Of a DNA stretch of 64,000 nucleotides, positions 56,629-64,000 are shown piece by piece. A program made the translations under genes and the position numbers. Position 1 is the first letter of the stretch, and each line of letters starts with the position of its first letter. The notes below the pieces were generated by a model. The model saw nothing but the letters and a program-made list of their open reading frames with translations. It had not been told where the DNA came from and did not search any database. Source of the DNA: Rhizobium terrae (GTDB lineage: Bacteria > Pseudomonadota > Alphaproteobacteria > Rhizobiales > Rhizobiaceae); contig NZ_QJKM01000007.1 in the NCBI RefSeq assembly GCF_003425685.1, positions 62,001-126,000 of the forward strand, given 5' to 3'.

Positions 56629-57699
56629 CTATTGAAGCCGCAGCACTTCGTTCCAGCGGGAAATCAGCCTCGCCCGCTTCACCTGGTCGAGATAGACCAT
56701 CAGGCCGAGGCTGACGGGAACCGGCTTCAGCTGCCCGCCAAGCATCTCGCGCAGCGTCGTCGCGGTGTTGCTGCCGGCGACTTCCGGGCTGACCGCCGGG
56801 ATCTGCAGCTCGCGGGCCATGATGGTCTGGCCTTCCTTCGACATGAAGAATTCGAGGTAGCGCTTGCCGAGATCCGGCGCGGCTGCGGCCTGCGGCACCA
56901 GGCCGATGCGCGACATGACAACCGTATAGTCCTTCGGCAGCACGATGCCCACATCCGGATGACGCGAAGCCCAGTCGGCGGCGTAGGAACCGAGAATATT
57001 GTAGCCGAGCAGGAATCGTCCGTCTGCCACGCGTTCCAGGATGCCCTGGCTGGTCGAGTAGAGCTTCACGCCCGCGGCACCCATCGCCCGGATCACCGAC
57101 CAGATATCGCCGAACTGCTCCTGGTCGCGCGCCATGAACAGGAAGCCGACGCCCGAGCGTTCGATGTCGTAGGTGCCGATCCGACCGTAGACCGCATCGC
57201 CCCGCTTCTGCAGGAATTCGACCAGTTCTGCCCGGGTCGAAGGCGGCGGGGAATCCTTGAAGCTCGGCTTGTGATAGACGAACACCGCCGGCTCGAAGGT
57301 CAGCGCATAGGCGGTATTGCGCCAGTTTGCCCAGCCTGGCCATTGTCCGCTCATCGACAGGTCGCTGCGCTGGGCGTAACCGTCGTTGGCAAGTTTCACC
57401 TGCAGGTCCATGGCCGAGGAAAAGGCGAAGTCTGCCGTCTTGTTGCCGGCATCGGTTTCCCTGACGATCCGGTCGTAAATCTCCCCTGTGAGCATATCTT
57501 CGTAACGTACCGCCACGTCCGGGTTGGCGGTCTGGAAGCCGGCGATCATCGGCTTGGCGAGCGGTTCGTCGAGTGAGGAATAGACGGTCAGCATCGGGGC
57601 GTCGTCGCGCCCGGAAAGCGCCCGAAACAGCGTCGTATCCGCTGTGGCGAGGCTAGGCGGAAGGGCAAAACAGAGGAATGAGAAAAGCAGCCTTTTCAT
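56629..57699 (-). CDS. Periplasmic binding protein of the iron/phosphoglycerate ABC type
   Basis: A 356-residue secreted protein starting at 57699 (MKRLLFSFLCFALPPSLATA, cleavage after ATA). The mature part has the FbpA/PgtC-type fold marks MLTVYSSLDEPLAKPMIAGF near residue 48 and YEDMLTGEIYDRIVRE near 80. No permease or ATPase is adjacent. In several proteobacteria such a protein sits with TctD/TctE-type systems and serves as a periplasmic co-sensor for the kinase rather than for transport. That role fits here but is inference. It lies between the tct operon and a divergent DUF1993 gene. Confidence 0.82.
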   Translation of the reverse strand: MKRLLFSFLCFALPPSLATADTTLFRALSGRDDAPMLTVYSSLDEPLAKPMIAGFQTANPDVAVRYEDMLTGEIYDRIVRETDAGNKTADFAFSSAMDLQVKLANDGYAQRSDLSMSGQWPGWANWRNTAYALTFEPAVFVYHKPSFKDSPPPSTRAELVEFLQKRGDAVYGRIGTYDIERSGVGFLFMARDQEQFGDIWSVIRAMGAAGVKLYSTSQGILERVADGRFLLGYNILGSYAADWASRHPDVGIVLPKDYTVVMSRIGLVPQAAAAPDLGKRYLEFFMSKEGQTIMARELQIPAVSPEVAGSNTATTLREMLGGQLKPVPVSLGLMVYLDQVKRARLISRWNEVLRLQ

Positions 57700-57880
57700 G
57701 GTTCCACCATGCCCCAGAGCGGCAGTCGCGACAAGTCGGGAGGCAAGGGCGTCACCTTGCCGCCACAGGGTTCGAAATGCCGATTTTAGAGGCTTGCTTT
57801 CCGATATCGGTTCACTACCTGTGGGCGGTCTTTCCGCGCCGGAAGTCCGGCGTTCCCGTCCGTCAACAAAGGTCTCGCCC

Positions 57881-58390
57881 ATGTCGCTCACCCTTTACGA
57901 TATCACGGTGCCGGTCTTCATCCGCGCTTTCGGCAACCTCACGGAAATCCTGAAGAAGGGCGAAGCTTTCGCCGACGAGAAGGGCATCGCCCACAAGGAA
58001 CTGCTGGAAACCCGGCTGGTCCACGACATGTATCCGCTGACTTCCCAGGTCCAGCGTGCCAGCGACACGGCGAAATTCGTGCCGGTTCGCGTCGGCCAGA
58101 TCGAAAACATCCCGATGGCCGACGAGGAGGTCACCTTCGCCGACCTGCATGCCCGCATCGAAAAGACCGTGGCCTTCCTGCAGGGCGTCGATCCGGCCAG
58201 CATGGCCGACCGCGAAGAGGCCGAAGTGATCATCAAGACCCGCAGCGGCGAGACGAAGTTCACCGGCCGCAACTACGTCCTCGGTTTCGCGCTGCCGAAC
58301 TTCTATTTCCACGTCACCACGGCCTACGCGATCCTGCGTCACAAGGGCGTTCCGATCGGCAAGATGGATTACATTGGCCGTTCGCAATAA
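57881..58390 (+). CDS. DUF1993 family protein
   Basis: A 169-residue soluble protein that starts MSLTLYDITVPVFIRAFGNL and ends NFYFHVTTAYAILRHKGVPI, the signature of DUF1993, a helical DinB-like fold. Short repeats of His (His134-region, FYFHVTTAYAILRH) could bind metal as in DinB proteins. Function is unknown. It lies between the binding-protein gene and the two-component system, so it may be co-regulated. Confidence 0.85.
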   Translation: MSLTLYDITVPVFIRAFGNLTEILKKGEAFADEKGIAHKELLETRLVHDMYPLTSQVQRASDTAKFVPVRVGQIENIPMADEEVTFADLHARIEKTVAFLQGVDPASMADREEAEVIIKTRSGETKFTGRNYVLGFALPNFYFHVTTAYAILRHKGVPIGKMDYIGRSQ

Positions 58391-58421
58391 CCGTCGAAGT
58401 AACCACGACATCACCACATCC

Positions 58422-58449
58422 GTGACATCCCCGCTCCCGCGTTTATAAT
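58422..58449 (+). promoter_or_regulatory. Sigma-70-type promoter of the two-component operon
   Basis: GTGACA (58422-58427) and TATAAT (58444-58449) are separated by 16 bases, a strong match to the -35/-10 consensus, 24 bases before the response-regulator start. CGACAT (58406-58411) and TGACAT (58423-58428) resemble the repeats before tctC, so the operon may be autoregulated. Confidence 0.6.
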
Positions 58450-58473
58450 CATCTGCGGAAGCGGGGAGATTTC

Positions 58474-59151
58474 GTGCGTATTCTTCTGGTCGAGGACAAT
58501 CAGGCGCTGGCCGAGGGGCTGACGACCATCCTGCGCGGTAGCGGCTACGCCGTCGATGCTGTCATGGACGGCGCCTCCGCCGAGGCGGTCGTCGCGGCCG
58601 AGACCTACGACCTCGTCATCCTCGACCTGAACCTGCCGGAAATGGACGGGCTCGACGTGCTGCGCGCCATGCGGGCGCGGGCCAACAAGGCGGCGGTGAT
58701 GATCCTGACGGCCCGCGGTACGCCCGAGGAACGGGTGAAGGGGCTCGATCTCGGCGCCGACGACTACATGATCAAGCCCTTCGACATTTCCGAATTCGAG
58801 GCCCGTATCCGCGTGCTGCTGCGCCGTCAGGCGGGCCTCAGAAGCTCGATCGTCAATTACGGCGGCGTCACCTTCGACCTGACCTCGCGGACCTTTTCCA
58901 GTCAGGGCGTGCCGCTCGATATCCCGGCCCGCGAGGTGGCGCTCCTCGAACTGCTCTTCCTGCGCGCCGGCAAGGTGGTTTCGAAAGAGGCGATCGTCGG
59001 TTCTCTGACCGGCTTCGATGACGATCTCTCCGCCAACGCCATCGAGCAATATGTGAGCCGGCTTCGCCGCCGCCTCGGCGCGCATGGACTGACGGTCAGG
59101 ACCGCGCGCGGCATCGGTTATTATCTCGAAACCGTCGCGCCCGCGCCATGA
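58474..59151 (+). CDS. tctD: TctD-like OmpR-family response regulator
   Basis: A 225-residue regulator beginning GTG at 58474 after GGGGAGA. The receiver has the acidic pair Glu7-Asp8, phospho-acceptor Asp51 and the switch Lys in YMIKPFD; the C-terminal winged helix ends RLRRRLGAHGLTVRTARGIG. It probably activates tctCBA on organic-acid signal. It overlaps the kinase gene by ATGA. Confidence 0.9.
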   Translation: MRILLVEDNQALAEGLTTILRGSGYAVDAVMDGASAEAVVAAETYDLVILDLNLPEMDGLDVLRAMRARANKAAVMILTARGTPEERVKGLDLGADDYMIKPFDISEFEARIRVLLRRQAGLRSSIVNYGGVTFDLTSRTFSSQGVPLDIPAREVALLELLFLRAGKVVSKEAIVGSLTGFDDDLSANAIEQYVSRLRRRLGAHGLTVRTARGIGYYLETVAPAP

Positions 59152-60554
59152 CCTCGTCCCTGGTACCGGTCGTGACGCCGTCCGTCTCCTATTCGCTGCG
59201 CCGCCGGCTGCTCGCATGGCTGCTCGCCTCGACGGCCGTCATCGGCACCGTTGCCATGATCGATACCTGGGGCGAGGCGGTGGATACCGCAAACGAGGTT
59301 TCGGACCGGGTGCTTGCCGGTTCGGCTCTTGCGATCGCCGAACGGGTGATCGTCGCCGAAGACGGCTCGCTCGAAGTCGATATCCCGTATGTGGCGCTGG
59401 AAATGCTGACGTCCGCCGCGCAGGATCGCGTCTTCTACCGCGTCGACGGGCCGCCGGGAAAATTCATTACCGGCTATCAGAACCTCCCCTCCATTCCGCG
59501 CCGGGAAGGCCAGGCCGCCGCCTTCGAGAATTCCACCTTCCGGGGTGAGCCGATCCGCGTTGCGGCGCTCGCCCGGTCCGCTTCGACAGGCATCAATTCG
59601 GTGCCGTTCACGGTCACGGTGGCGGAAACCACGATCGCCCGCCAGCAGCTGACGCGAACCATCCTGATCCGTTCGGCGTTGCGCCTGCTGTTCATGATCG
59701 TCGGCGCCGCCGTCATCGTCTGGGTCGCCGTCACCTTGTCGCTCCGGCCGCTCTATCGCTTCAGCGAAGCGATCGCCGAACGCAGCCCGGACGACCTCCA
59801 CCCGATCAGCGAGCGCGTGCCGAACGAGGTCCAGGGCCTTGTCGACACGGTGAATTCCTTCATGGTGCGGCTTGAAAACGCCCTGGAGGCGCTAAGGCAT
59901 TTCACCGGCAATGCCAGCCATCAGCTCCGCACGCCGCTTGCCATCATCCGGACGCAGCTGACGCTTGCCGACCGCGCGACCGGGCTGGATGAGGTGAAGG
60001 ATGCGGCCCGCAAGGCGGACGAGGCGGTCGCGGATGCCGAACGAATCCTCGCCCAGCTCCTGCTGATGGCGAAGATCGACGCAGCCGCGCGCTCCGCCTC
60101 GATGCGGCGGATCGACCTGACGGCGCTGGCCCAGCAGGCGACTGCCGACCACATACCGCTGGCTGCCGATGCCGGCATCGACCTCGGTTTCGAGGGGGAG
60201 AACGAGGTCTTCGTGGAGGTCGAGCCCTTGCTGGTCGGCGAACTCCTGAAGAACCTGATCGGCAACGCCCTGCTTTATGCCGGCAGCGGCGCGGAGGTCA
60301 CCGTTCGTGTCGGACAGGAGGGCGCGCGTGCGGTTCTGGAGGTCGAGGACGACGGGCCGGGCATCCCGCTGGAAAAACGCGCATCGGTGCTGAAACGCTT
60401 CGAGCGCGGCGACCGGACCGACAAATCCGGCACTGGCCTGGGCCTGCCGATCGTCGAGGAGATCGCCCGTCTGCATGGAGCGGAGATGACGCTCGGGGAT
60501 GGTCGCGGGGGCCGCGGTTTGAAGGTCGAGATCAGATTTCCGGTAGCTGGCTAA
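59148..60554 (+). CDS. tctE: TctE-like sensor histidine kinase
   Basis: A 468-residue membrane kinase: TM1 near residues 22-38, a periplasmic domain of about 130 residues, TM2 near 178-198, a HAMP-like linker, the phospho-acceptor His258 in ASHQLRTPL, the N box LLKNLIGNALLYAG and the G boxes EDDGPGIP and GTGLGLPI. The periplasmic segment matches the TctE-type sensor domain size. It should sense a tricarboxylate or the nearby binding protein. Confidence 0.9.
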   Translation: MTSSLVPVVTPSVSYSLRRRLLAWLLASTAVIGTVAMIDTWGEAVDTANEVSDRVLAGSALAIAERVIVAEDGSLEVDIPYVALEMLTSAAQDRVFYRVDGPPGKFITGYQNLPSIPRREGQAAAFENSTFRGEPIRVAALARSASTGINSVPFTVTVAETTIARQQLTRTILIRSALRLLFMIVGAAVIVWVAVTLSLRPLYRFSEAIAERSPDDLHPISERVPNEVQGLVDTVNSFMVRLENALEALRHFTGNASHQLRTPLAIIRTQLTLADRATGLDEVKDAARKADEAVADAERILAQLLLMAKIDAAARSASMRRIDLTALAQQATADHIPLAADAGIDLGFEGENEVFVEVEPLLVGELLKNLIGNALLYAGSGAEVTVRVGQEGARAVLEVEDDGPGIPLEKRASVLKRFERGDRTDKSGTGLGLPIVEEIARLHGAEMTLGDGRGGRGLKVEIRFPVAG

Positions 60555-60576
60555 ACACGAGGGTGTCGCAGTCGTT

Positions 60577-60701
60577 CTTCCCTTGCGGGGGAGATGCCGG
60601 CAGGCAGAGGGAGGTGGTCCCCATATTCCATAGCCCGTCGAATTCCCTGCACCACTGCCCTCTGTCATCTCCGATGACATCTCGCCCGCAAGAGGGGAGA
60701 A
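60577..60701. repeat. Long imperfect palindromic intergenic element
   Basis: The left arm CCCTTGCGGGGGAGATG...GCAGAGGGAGGTGGT (from 60580) is repeated inverted by the right arm ACCACTGCCCTCTGTCATCT...CATCTCGCCCGCAAGAGGG (to about 60697), with a 33-base central spacer. This is a common rhizobial intergenic palindrome. It lies between the convergent kinase gene and nagA and could act as a bidirectional transcription stop. Confidence 0.65.
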
Positions 60702-60718
60702 CGGCCGCCGCGATGCCC

Positions 60719-61876
60719 CTATTCCTGATGCACCTTCATGCCGCCGATCCAGGTGCTCTTCATGCCGAGATCATCGCTCAGCAGCACGAAATCCGCATCG
60801 AACCCCGCCTTCAACGCACCCTTCCGCCCGTCGAGCCAGGCCGCTTCGGCCGGATAGGTGGATGCCATCCGCAACGATTCCTCGACGGGCAGGCCGAGTG
60901 CCCGATGTGCGAACCGCACAGACGAGATCATGTCGATGTCGGCGCCTGCAAGCGTGCCGTCGGCGAGCGTCAGGCGCCCGTCCTGACGCAGGATCTCGCG
61001 GCCATTCAGCGTAAAGCTCTTCATGTCCGTGCCGATGGTCGACATGGCGTCGGTGACGATGAAGATCTTTCCCGGACCCTTCTTGGCGCGCAGAGCCACG
61101 CCCATCGCCGCCGGATGTACATGGATGCCGTCGGAAATGATCCCCACGTAAAGCGAGCCGATGTCGAGTGCGGCTCCGACGACGCCCGGCTGGCGGTGGC
61201 CAAGCGGGCTCATGGCGTTGAAGAGATGCGTCACGGTGCGGGTGCCCGCTTCGGCATAATCCTTCGCGGTTTCGTAAGCCGTGTCGGTATGGCCGAGGCT
61301 GACCATGAAGCCCGCTTGCGAAAGGCGCGTCACCTGGTCCGCCGTCACGTTTTCGGGTGCGATCGTGATCATCATCGCGCCGAAGACGCCCTTGCAGGAG
61401 AGCATCAGCTCGATGTCCTTCTCCTGCATCGGCCGGATCAGCTGCGGGTCGTGCGCGCCCTTGCGGGCGATCGAGAGATGCGGGCCTTCGAGATGCAGCC
61501 CCAGAAAACCGGGAACGCCTTCGGCCTTCGCCCGTTTGCCGGTCTCGACGGTCTTCGAGGTGATCTCATAGGTATCGGTGATCAGCGTCGGCAGCAGCGC
61601 CGTCGTACCGAACTTGGCATGGGCGGCGCAGATCTGCCTCAATCCCTCGACGGTCGGCTCCTCGTTGAGCAGCACGCCGCCGCCGCCATTCACCTGCAGG
61701 TCGATGAAACCGGGTACGATCATGCCGCCGCCGGCATCGATGGTTTCGATGCCGGAGGGTAGGCTGGCCGCGGGCCGCAGGGCTTCGATCCTGCCGTCGG
61801 CGAGGATCAGCGCCGATTCCTGGTGCCAAAAGGTGCCGTCGAAGATCCGGGCGCCGGTGATAGCCTTCCTGCTCAT
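60719..61876 (-). CDS. nagA: N-acetylglucosamine-6-phosphate deacetylase
   Basis: A 385-residue amidohydrolase-fold deacetylase that gives glucosamine-6-phosphate and acetate. Family marks are PGFIDLQVNGGGG near residue 55, LGLHLEGPHLS near 125 (metal-site Glu), SLGHTDTAYETA and THLFNAMSPLGHR near 195-225 (metal His residues), and FIVTDAMSTIG near 275 (catalytic Asp). ATG at 61876 overlaps the stop of the SIS gene. Confidence 0.94.
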   Translation of the reverse strand: MSRKAITGARIFDGTFWHQESALILADGRIEALRPAASLPSGIETIDAGGGMIVPGFIDLQVNGGGGVLLNEEPTVEGLRQICAAHAKFGTTALLPTLITDTYEITSKTVETGKRAKAEGVPGFLGLHLEGPHLSIARKGAHDPQLIRPMQEKDIELMLSCKGVFGAMMITIAPENVTADQVTRLSQAGFMVSLGHTDTAYETAKDYAEAGTRTVTHLFNAMSPLGHRQPGVVGAALDIGSLYVGIISDGIHVHPAAMGVALRAKKGPGKIFIVTDAMSTIGTDMKSFTLNGREILRQDGRLTLADGTLAGADIDMISSVRFAHRALGLPVEESLRMASTYPAEAAWLDGRKGALKAGFDADFVLLSDDLGMKSTWIGGMKVHQE

Positions 61877-62904
61877 AGCGTTTCGGTCACCTTCTTGAGT
61901 GCGACGGGCGCGTCGGGATTGAAACCCTTGGAGCGCGACCAGGCTTCGACGAAACCATAGAAGGGCAGGATCAGCGTCAGCGCATCGGTGATCGGATGGC
62001 CGGTCGCCACGAAGGGAAGCCTGCGGGCCTCCTTGACGTTGTCGGACGTGGCAAAGGCGAGTGCGCCCTTGGCCGCAAGATCGTCGGCGATCTCCACGGC
62101 CGAGGCCTCGCCGGCGTCGCGCGCCGCGAAGGTCACCACCGGAAACCGCTTTTCGACCAGCGCGACCGGGCCGTGCAAGACTTCCGCGGCGGAGTAAGCC
62201 TCGGCATGCATGTTGGAGGTTTCCTTGAATTTCAGCGCCGCTTCGCTGGCGATCGAAAGAGCCGGCCCGCGGCCGAGCATGTAGAGCGATTCCGCATCGC
62301 CCAGTTCGTTGGCAAGCTCGCTCCAGTCGAGCTTGACCGCCTTTTCGAAATGCTCCGGCAGGCCGCGCACGGCCGCCTTCAGGCCGTCGTCATCGACCCA
62401 TTCGGAAAGCAGGGCAAGGCCGGCGACGATCGAGTTGACGAAGGATTTCGTGGCCGCGACGGCGAGTTCCGGACCTGCGTTGATATCGATCGCATATGCG
62501 GAGGCCGAGGCGATCGGTGAAGGCAGCGTATTGGTGAGCGCGATCGTCAGCGCGCCGGATTTGGTCGCGGCATCCGCCATGGCGACGATATCGGGGCTCT
62601 TGCCGGATTGGGAAATCGCGATTGCGGCACCGCCGTCGAGCTTCAGCGTCGCACCATAGATCGAGGCGAGCGACGGACCGAGCGACGCGACCGGCCGGCC
62701 GGCCGTCAGTTCCACAGCATATTTGATGAAGGTCGCCGCATGATCGGAGGAGCCGCGTGCAATGGTGATCAGGAACGCCGGGTCCTTCTCGCGCAGGGCG
62801 CGGCCGGCGGCGGCGAGCTGCGCGGCGGAACCGTCGAGCAGCCGTGCCGCCGCTTCCGGTATCTCGTCGATCTCCTTGCGCATGTTCGTCATGTTGGTCA
62901 GCAT
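61873..62904 (-). CDS. SIS-domain glucosamine-6-phosphate deaminase/isomerase type
   Basis: A 343-residue protein with two SIS sugar-phosphate isomerase domains (ARGSSDHAATFIKYAVEL near residue 50 and AISQSGKSPDIV near 98 in the first, GRGPALSIASEAALKFKETS near 215 in the second), like the isomerase half of GlmS without the glutaminase half. Such proteins replace NagB in many alphaproteobacteria and convert glucosamine-6-phosphate to fructose-6-phosphate and ammonia. It precedes nagA in the operon. Start at 62904 is the first of three close Met codons. Confidence 0.88.
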   Translation of the reverse strand: MLTNMTNMRKEIDEIPEAAARLLDGSAAQLAAAGRALREKDPAFLITIARGSSDHAATFIKYAVELTAGRPVASLGPSLASIYGATLKLDGGAAIAISQSGKSPDIVAMADAATKSGALTIALTNTLPSPIASASAYAIDINAGPELAVAATKSFVNSIVAGLALLSEWVDDDGLKAAVRGLPEHFEKAVKLDWSELANELGDAESLYMLGRGPALSIASEAALKFKETSNMHAEAYSAAEVLHGPVALVEKRFPVVTFAARDAGEASAVEIADDLAAKGALAFATSDNVKEARRLPFVATGHPITDALTLILPFYGFVEAWSRSKGFNPDAPVALKKVTETL

Positions 62905-62921
62905 TTCTTCATCCTCGAAGG

Positions 62922-63686
62922 TCAGTTTTCGCCGAGCGAGAGCTCGGCCACGAAATCATAGGCGTCGCCGCGATAGAGCGAGCGGGTCACTTCCACCACG
63001 CGGCCGGATGCCAGGTAGGAGACGCGCTCGATCGAAAGCCCGGCAGAACCGACCGGCACGGCCAAGAGGCCGGCATCCGGGCTCTTCATATTGCAGGCGG
63101 ATATCCGCTGTATGGCGCGCACCGGCCGGGCATTCTTTTTTTCGAGTTCCGCATAAAGGGAGCCGGTGACGGCTGCCGGATCGGGCAGGAATTCGGCCGA
63201 AATGCTGGCATGCTCGATCGCCAGCGGCAGATCGTTGCCGAGACGCAGGCGCCCGAGCCGCGCCACGCGCGCGCCGGGCGCAAGTCCCAGCATCATCATC
63301 TCCTCCGGCGAGGGATGGAACAGCCCGCGCTCCAGCCATTCCGATCGCGTCACCAGCCCGCGTCGGGCCATGTCCTCGGTAAACGAGGTAAGCTTCGTCA
63401 GCGGCTGCTCGACCCGCGACATCGGTTTCACGACGAATGTGCCGGAGCCGTGCTTGCGGGTCAGCAGCCCGTCCCGGACGAGGTCGTCCACCGCCTTGCG
63501 GACGGTCACGCGACTGACATTGGCATAGTCGGCGAGATCGCGTTCGGCCGGCAGGGCATCGCCATGCTCCAGCTTGCCGGACCGGATCGCGTCTTCGAGG
63601 CTCTGGCGCAACTTGACATAAAGCGGTCCGCTGCCGGCGGATTGCAGGCCCTCGAGCGGCAGGATGGCGGCAAGCGTCTGGTTCAT
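62922..63686 (-). CDS. GntR/HutC-family regulator of the amino-sugar operon
   Basis: A 254-residue regulator with an N-terminal GntR winged helix (LYVKLRQSLEDAIRSGKLEH, then DLADYANVSRVTVRKAVDDL) and a C-terminal UTRA ligand domain (ARVARLGRLRLGNDLPLAIE). NagR-type members bind glucosamine-6-phosphate. It is embedded in the operon between the kinase and the SIS gene and overlaps the kinase stop by ATGA, so it is co-transcribed with its targets. Confidence 0.9.
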   Translation of the reverse strand: MNQTLAAILPLEGLQSAGSGPLYVKLRQSLEDAIRSGKLEHGDALPAERDLADYANVSRVTVRKAVDDLVRDGLLTRKHGSGTFVVKPMSRVEQPLTKLTSFTEDMARRGLVTRSEWLERGLFHPSPEEMMMLGLAPGARVARLGRLRLGNDLPLAIEHASISAEFLPDPAAVTGSLYAELEKKNARPVRAIQRISACNMKSPDAGLLAVPVGSAGLSIERVSYLASGRVVEVTRSLYRGDAYDFVAELSLGEN

Positions 63687-64000
63687 GCGCCGATTTTCAC
63701 CTCTCCGCCATGGGCTTTGACGGCCAGCGCGACGGCGCCGGTCAGTGCATCCGCCAGCGGCTCGGAAAGTCGTGCGCGATGCCGCTCGGCGAGATAACCC
63801 GGGTAAAGCGGCGCCAGTCCCCCGAGCAGACAGAGCCTGCCTTTGCCCTTGGTGATGCCGTTGACCGCGTCGAGCGCCTCGTCGATCCCGGCCGCTCCGA
63901 TCCTGAGGATGCGGATCGCCGCTTCGTCGCCCTGTTGTGCGAACTCGAACACTTTTGGAGTATGCCGCCCGAAATCCCCGGGTTTGGCAAGCCGCGCGAA
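63683..64000 (-). CDS. N-acetylglucosamine kinase-like BadF/BcrA-type ATPase (partial)
   Basis: The C-terminal 105 residues of a kinase run off the right edge of the window; the frame is open to base 64000. The sequence (VFEFAQQGDEAAIRILRIGA, then LCLLGGLAPLYPGYL) matches the C-terminal lobe of the BadF/BadG/BcrA/BcrD ATPase family, which includes N-acetylglucosamine kinases. In this operon it would phosphorylate amino sugars before NagA. The rest lies outside the window. Confidence 0.75.
   Translation of the reverse strand, partial: FARLAKPGDFGRHTPKVFEFAQQGDEAAIRILRIGAAGIDEALDAVNGITKGKGRLCLLGGLAPLYPGYLAERHRARLSEPLADALTGAVALAVKAHGGEVKIGA

Overview
The window reads as a chromosome segment of a member of the Rhizobiaceae (Rhizobium, Agrobacterium, Neorhizobium or a close relative). 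The reasons are the high GC content, the fabA-fabB-fabI operon lying back to back with an irr-type Fur regulator, the rbfA-truB-rpsO-pnp block, the large number of TRAP, Liv and Tct transporters, and mosaic palindromic intergenic elements of the rhizobial kind. I see no rRNA, tRNA, CRISPR array, insertion sequence or prophage.

Layout. 1-1.4 kb: an unexplained leader and a sugar-alcohol dehydrogenase. 1.4-16 kb (minus strand): a complete chemotaxis operon in the order STAS, cheY, cheA, cheW, four tandem transmembrane receptors, a second cheW, cheR, cheB, followed by a ParA-type ATPase. A divergent gene at 16.3 kb encodes a soluble, degenerate receptor-like protein. 18-20.9 kb: a decaying catabolic locus with the tail of a TRAP permease, an Ldh-family dehydrogenase, an internally deleted short-chain dehydrogenase and a divergent GntR regulator with two winged helices. 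21-27 kb: rbfA, truB, a cytokinin-dehydrogenase-like flavoprotein, rpsO and pnp. 27.1-36.2 kb: rsmC, a hicAB pair with a frameshifted toxin, fabI-fabB-fabA, irr, a TRIC channel, a small exported protein, a frameshifted YdcF-type gene, a DUF1275 protein and a BaiN-like flavoprotein. 36.2-44.6 kb: a drug/metabolite exporter, then a 5-oxoprolinase divergent from a TRAP transporter and a winged-helix regulator. 44.6-53.4 kb: a formamidase-like hydrolase, a 2-aminobenzoate/benzoate-CoA ligase, a complete Liv ABC transporter, a MarR regulator and a glutaminase. 53.4-60.6 kb: a tctCBA transporter, an iron-type binding protein, a DUF1993 protein and a TctD/TctE-like two-component system. 60.7-64 kb: an amino-sugar operon (kinase, GntR regulator, SIS deaminase, nagA) running off the right edge.

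How the genes work together. Most of the window serves uptake and breakdown of small organic acids, amino-acid derivatives, aromatic amines and amino sugars, as expected of a soil or root-associated bacterium. The chemotaxis operon would steer the cell towards such compounds. The strongest second-look items are the four receptors, which carry one, two, three and four HAMP-type units and share a C-terminal tail and a gene-conversion tract; the degenerate soluble receptor-like protein; the cytokinin-dehydrogenase-like protein with Asn at the expected catalytic Asp; and four broken or truncated genes (dctM tail, deleted SDR, hicA, ydcF).
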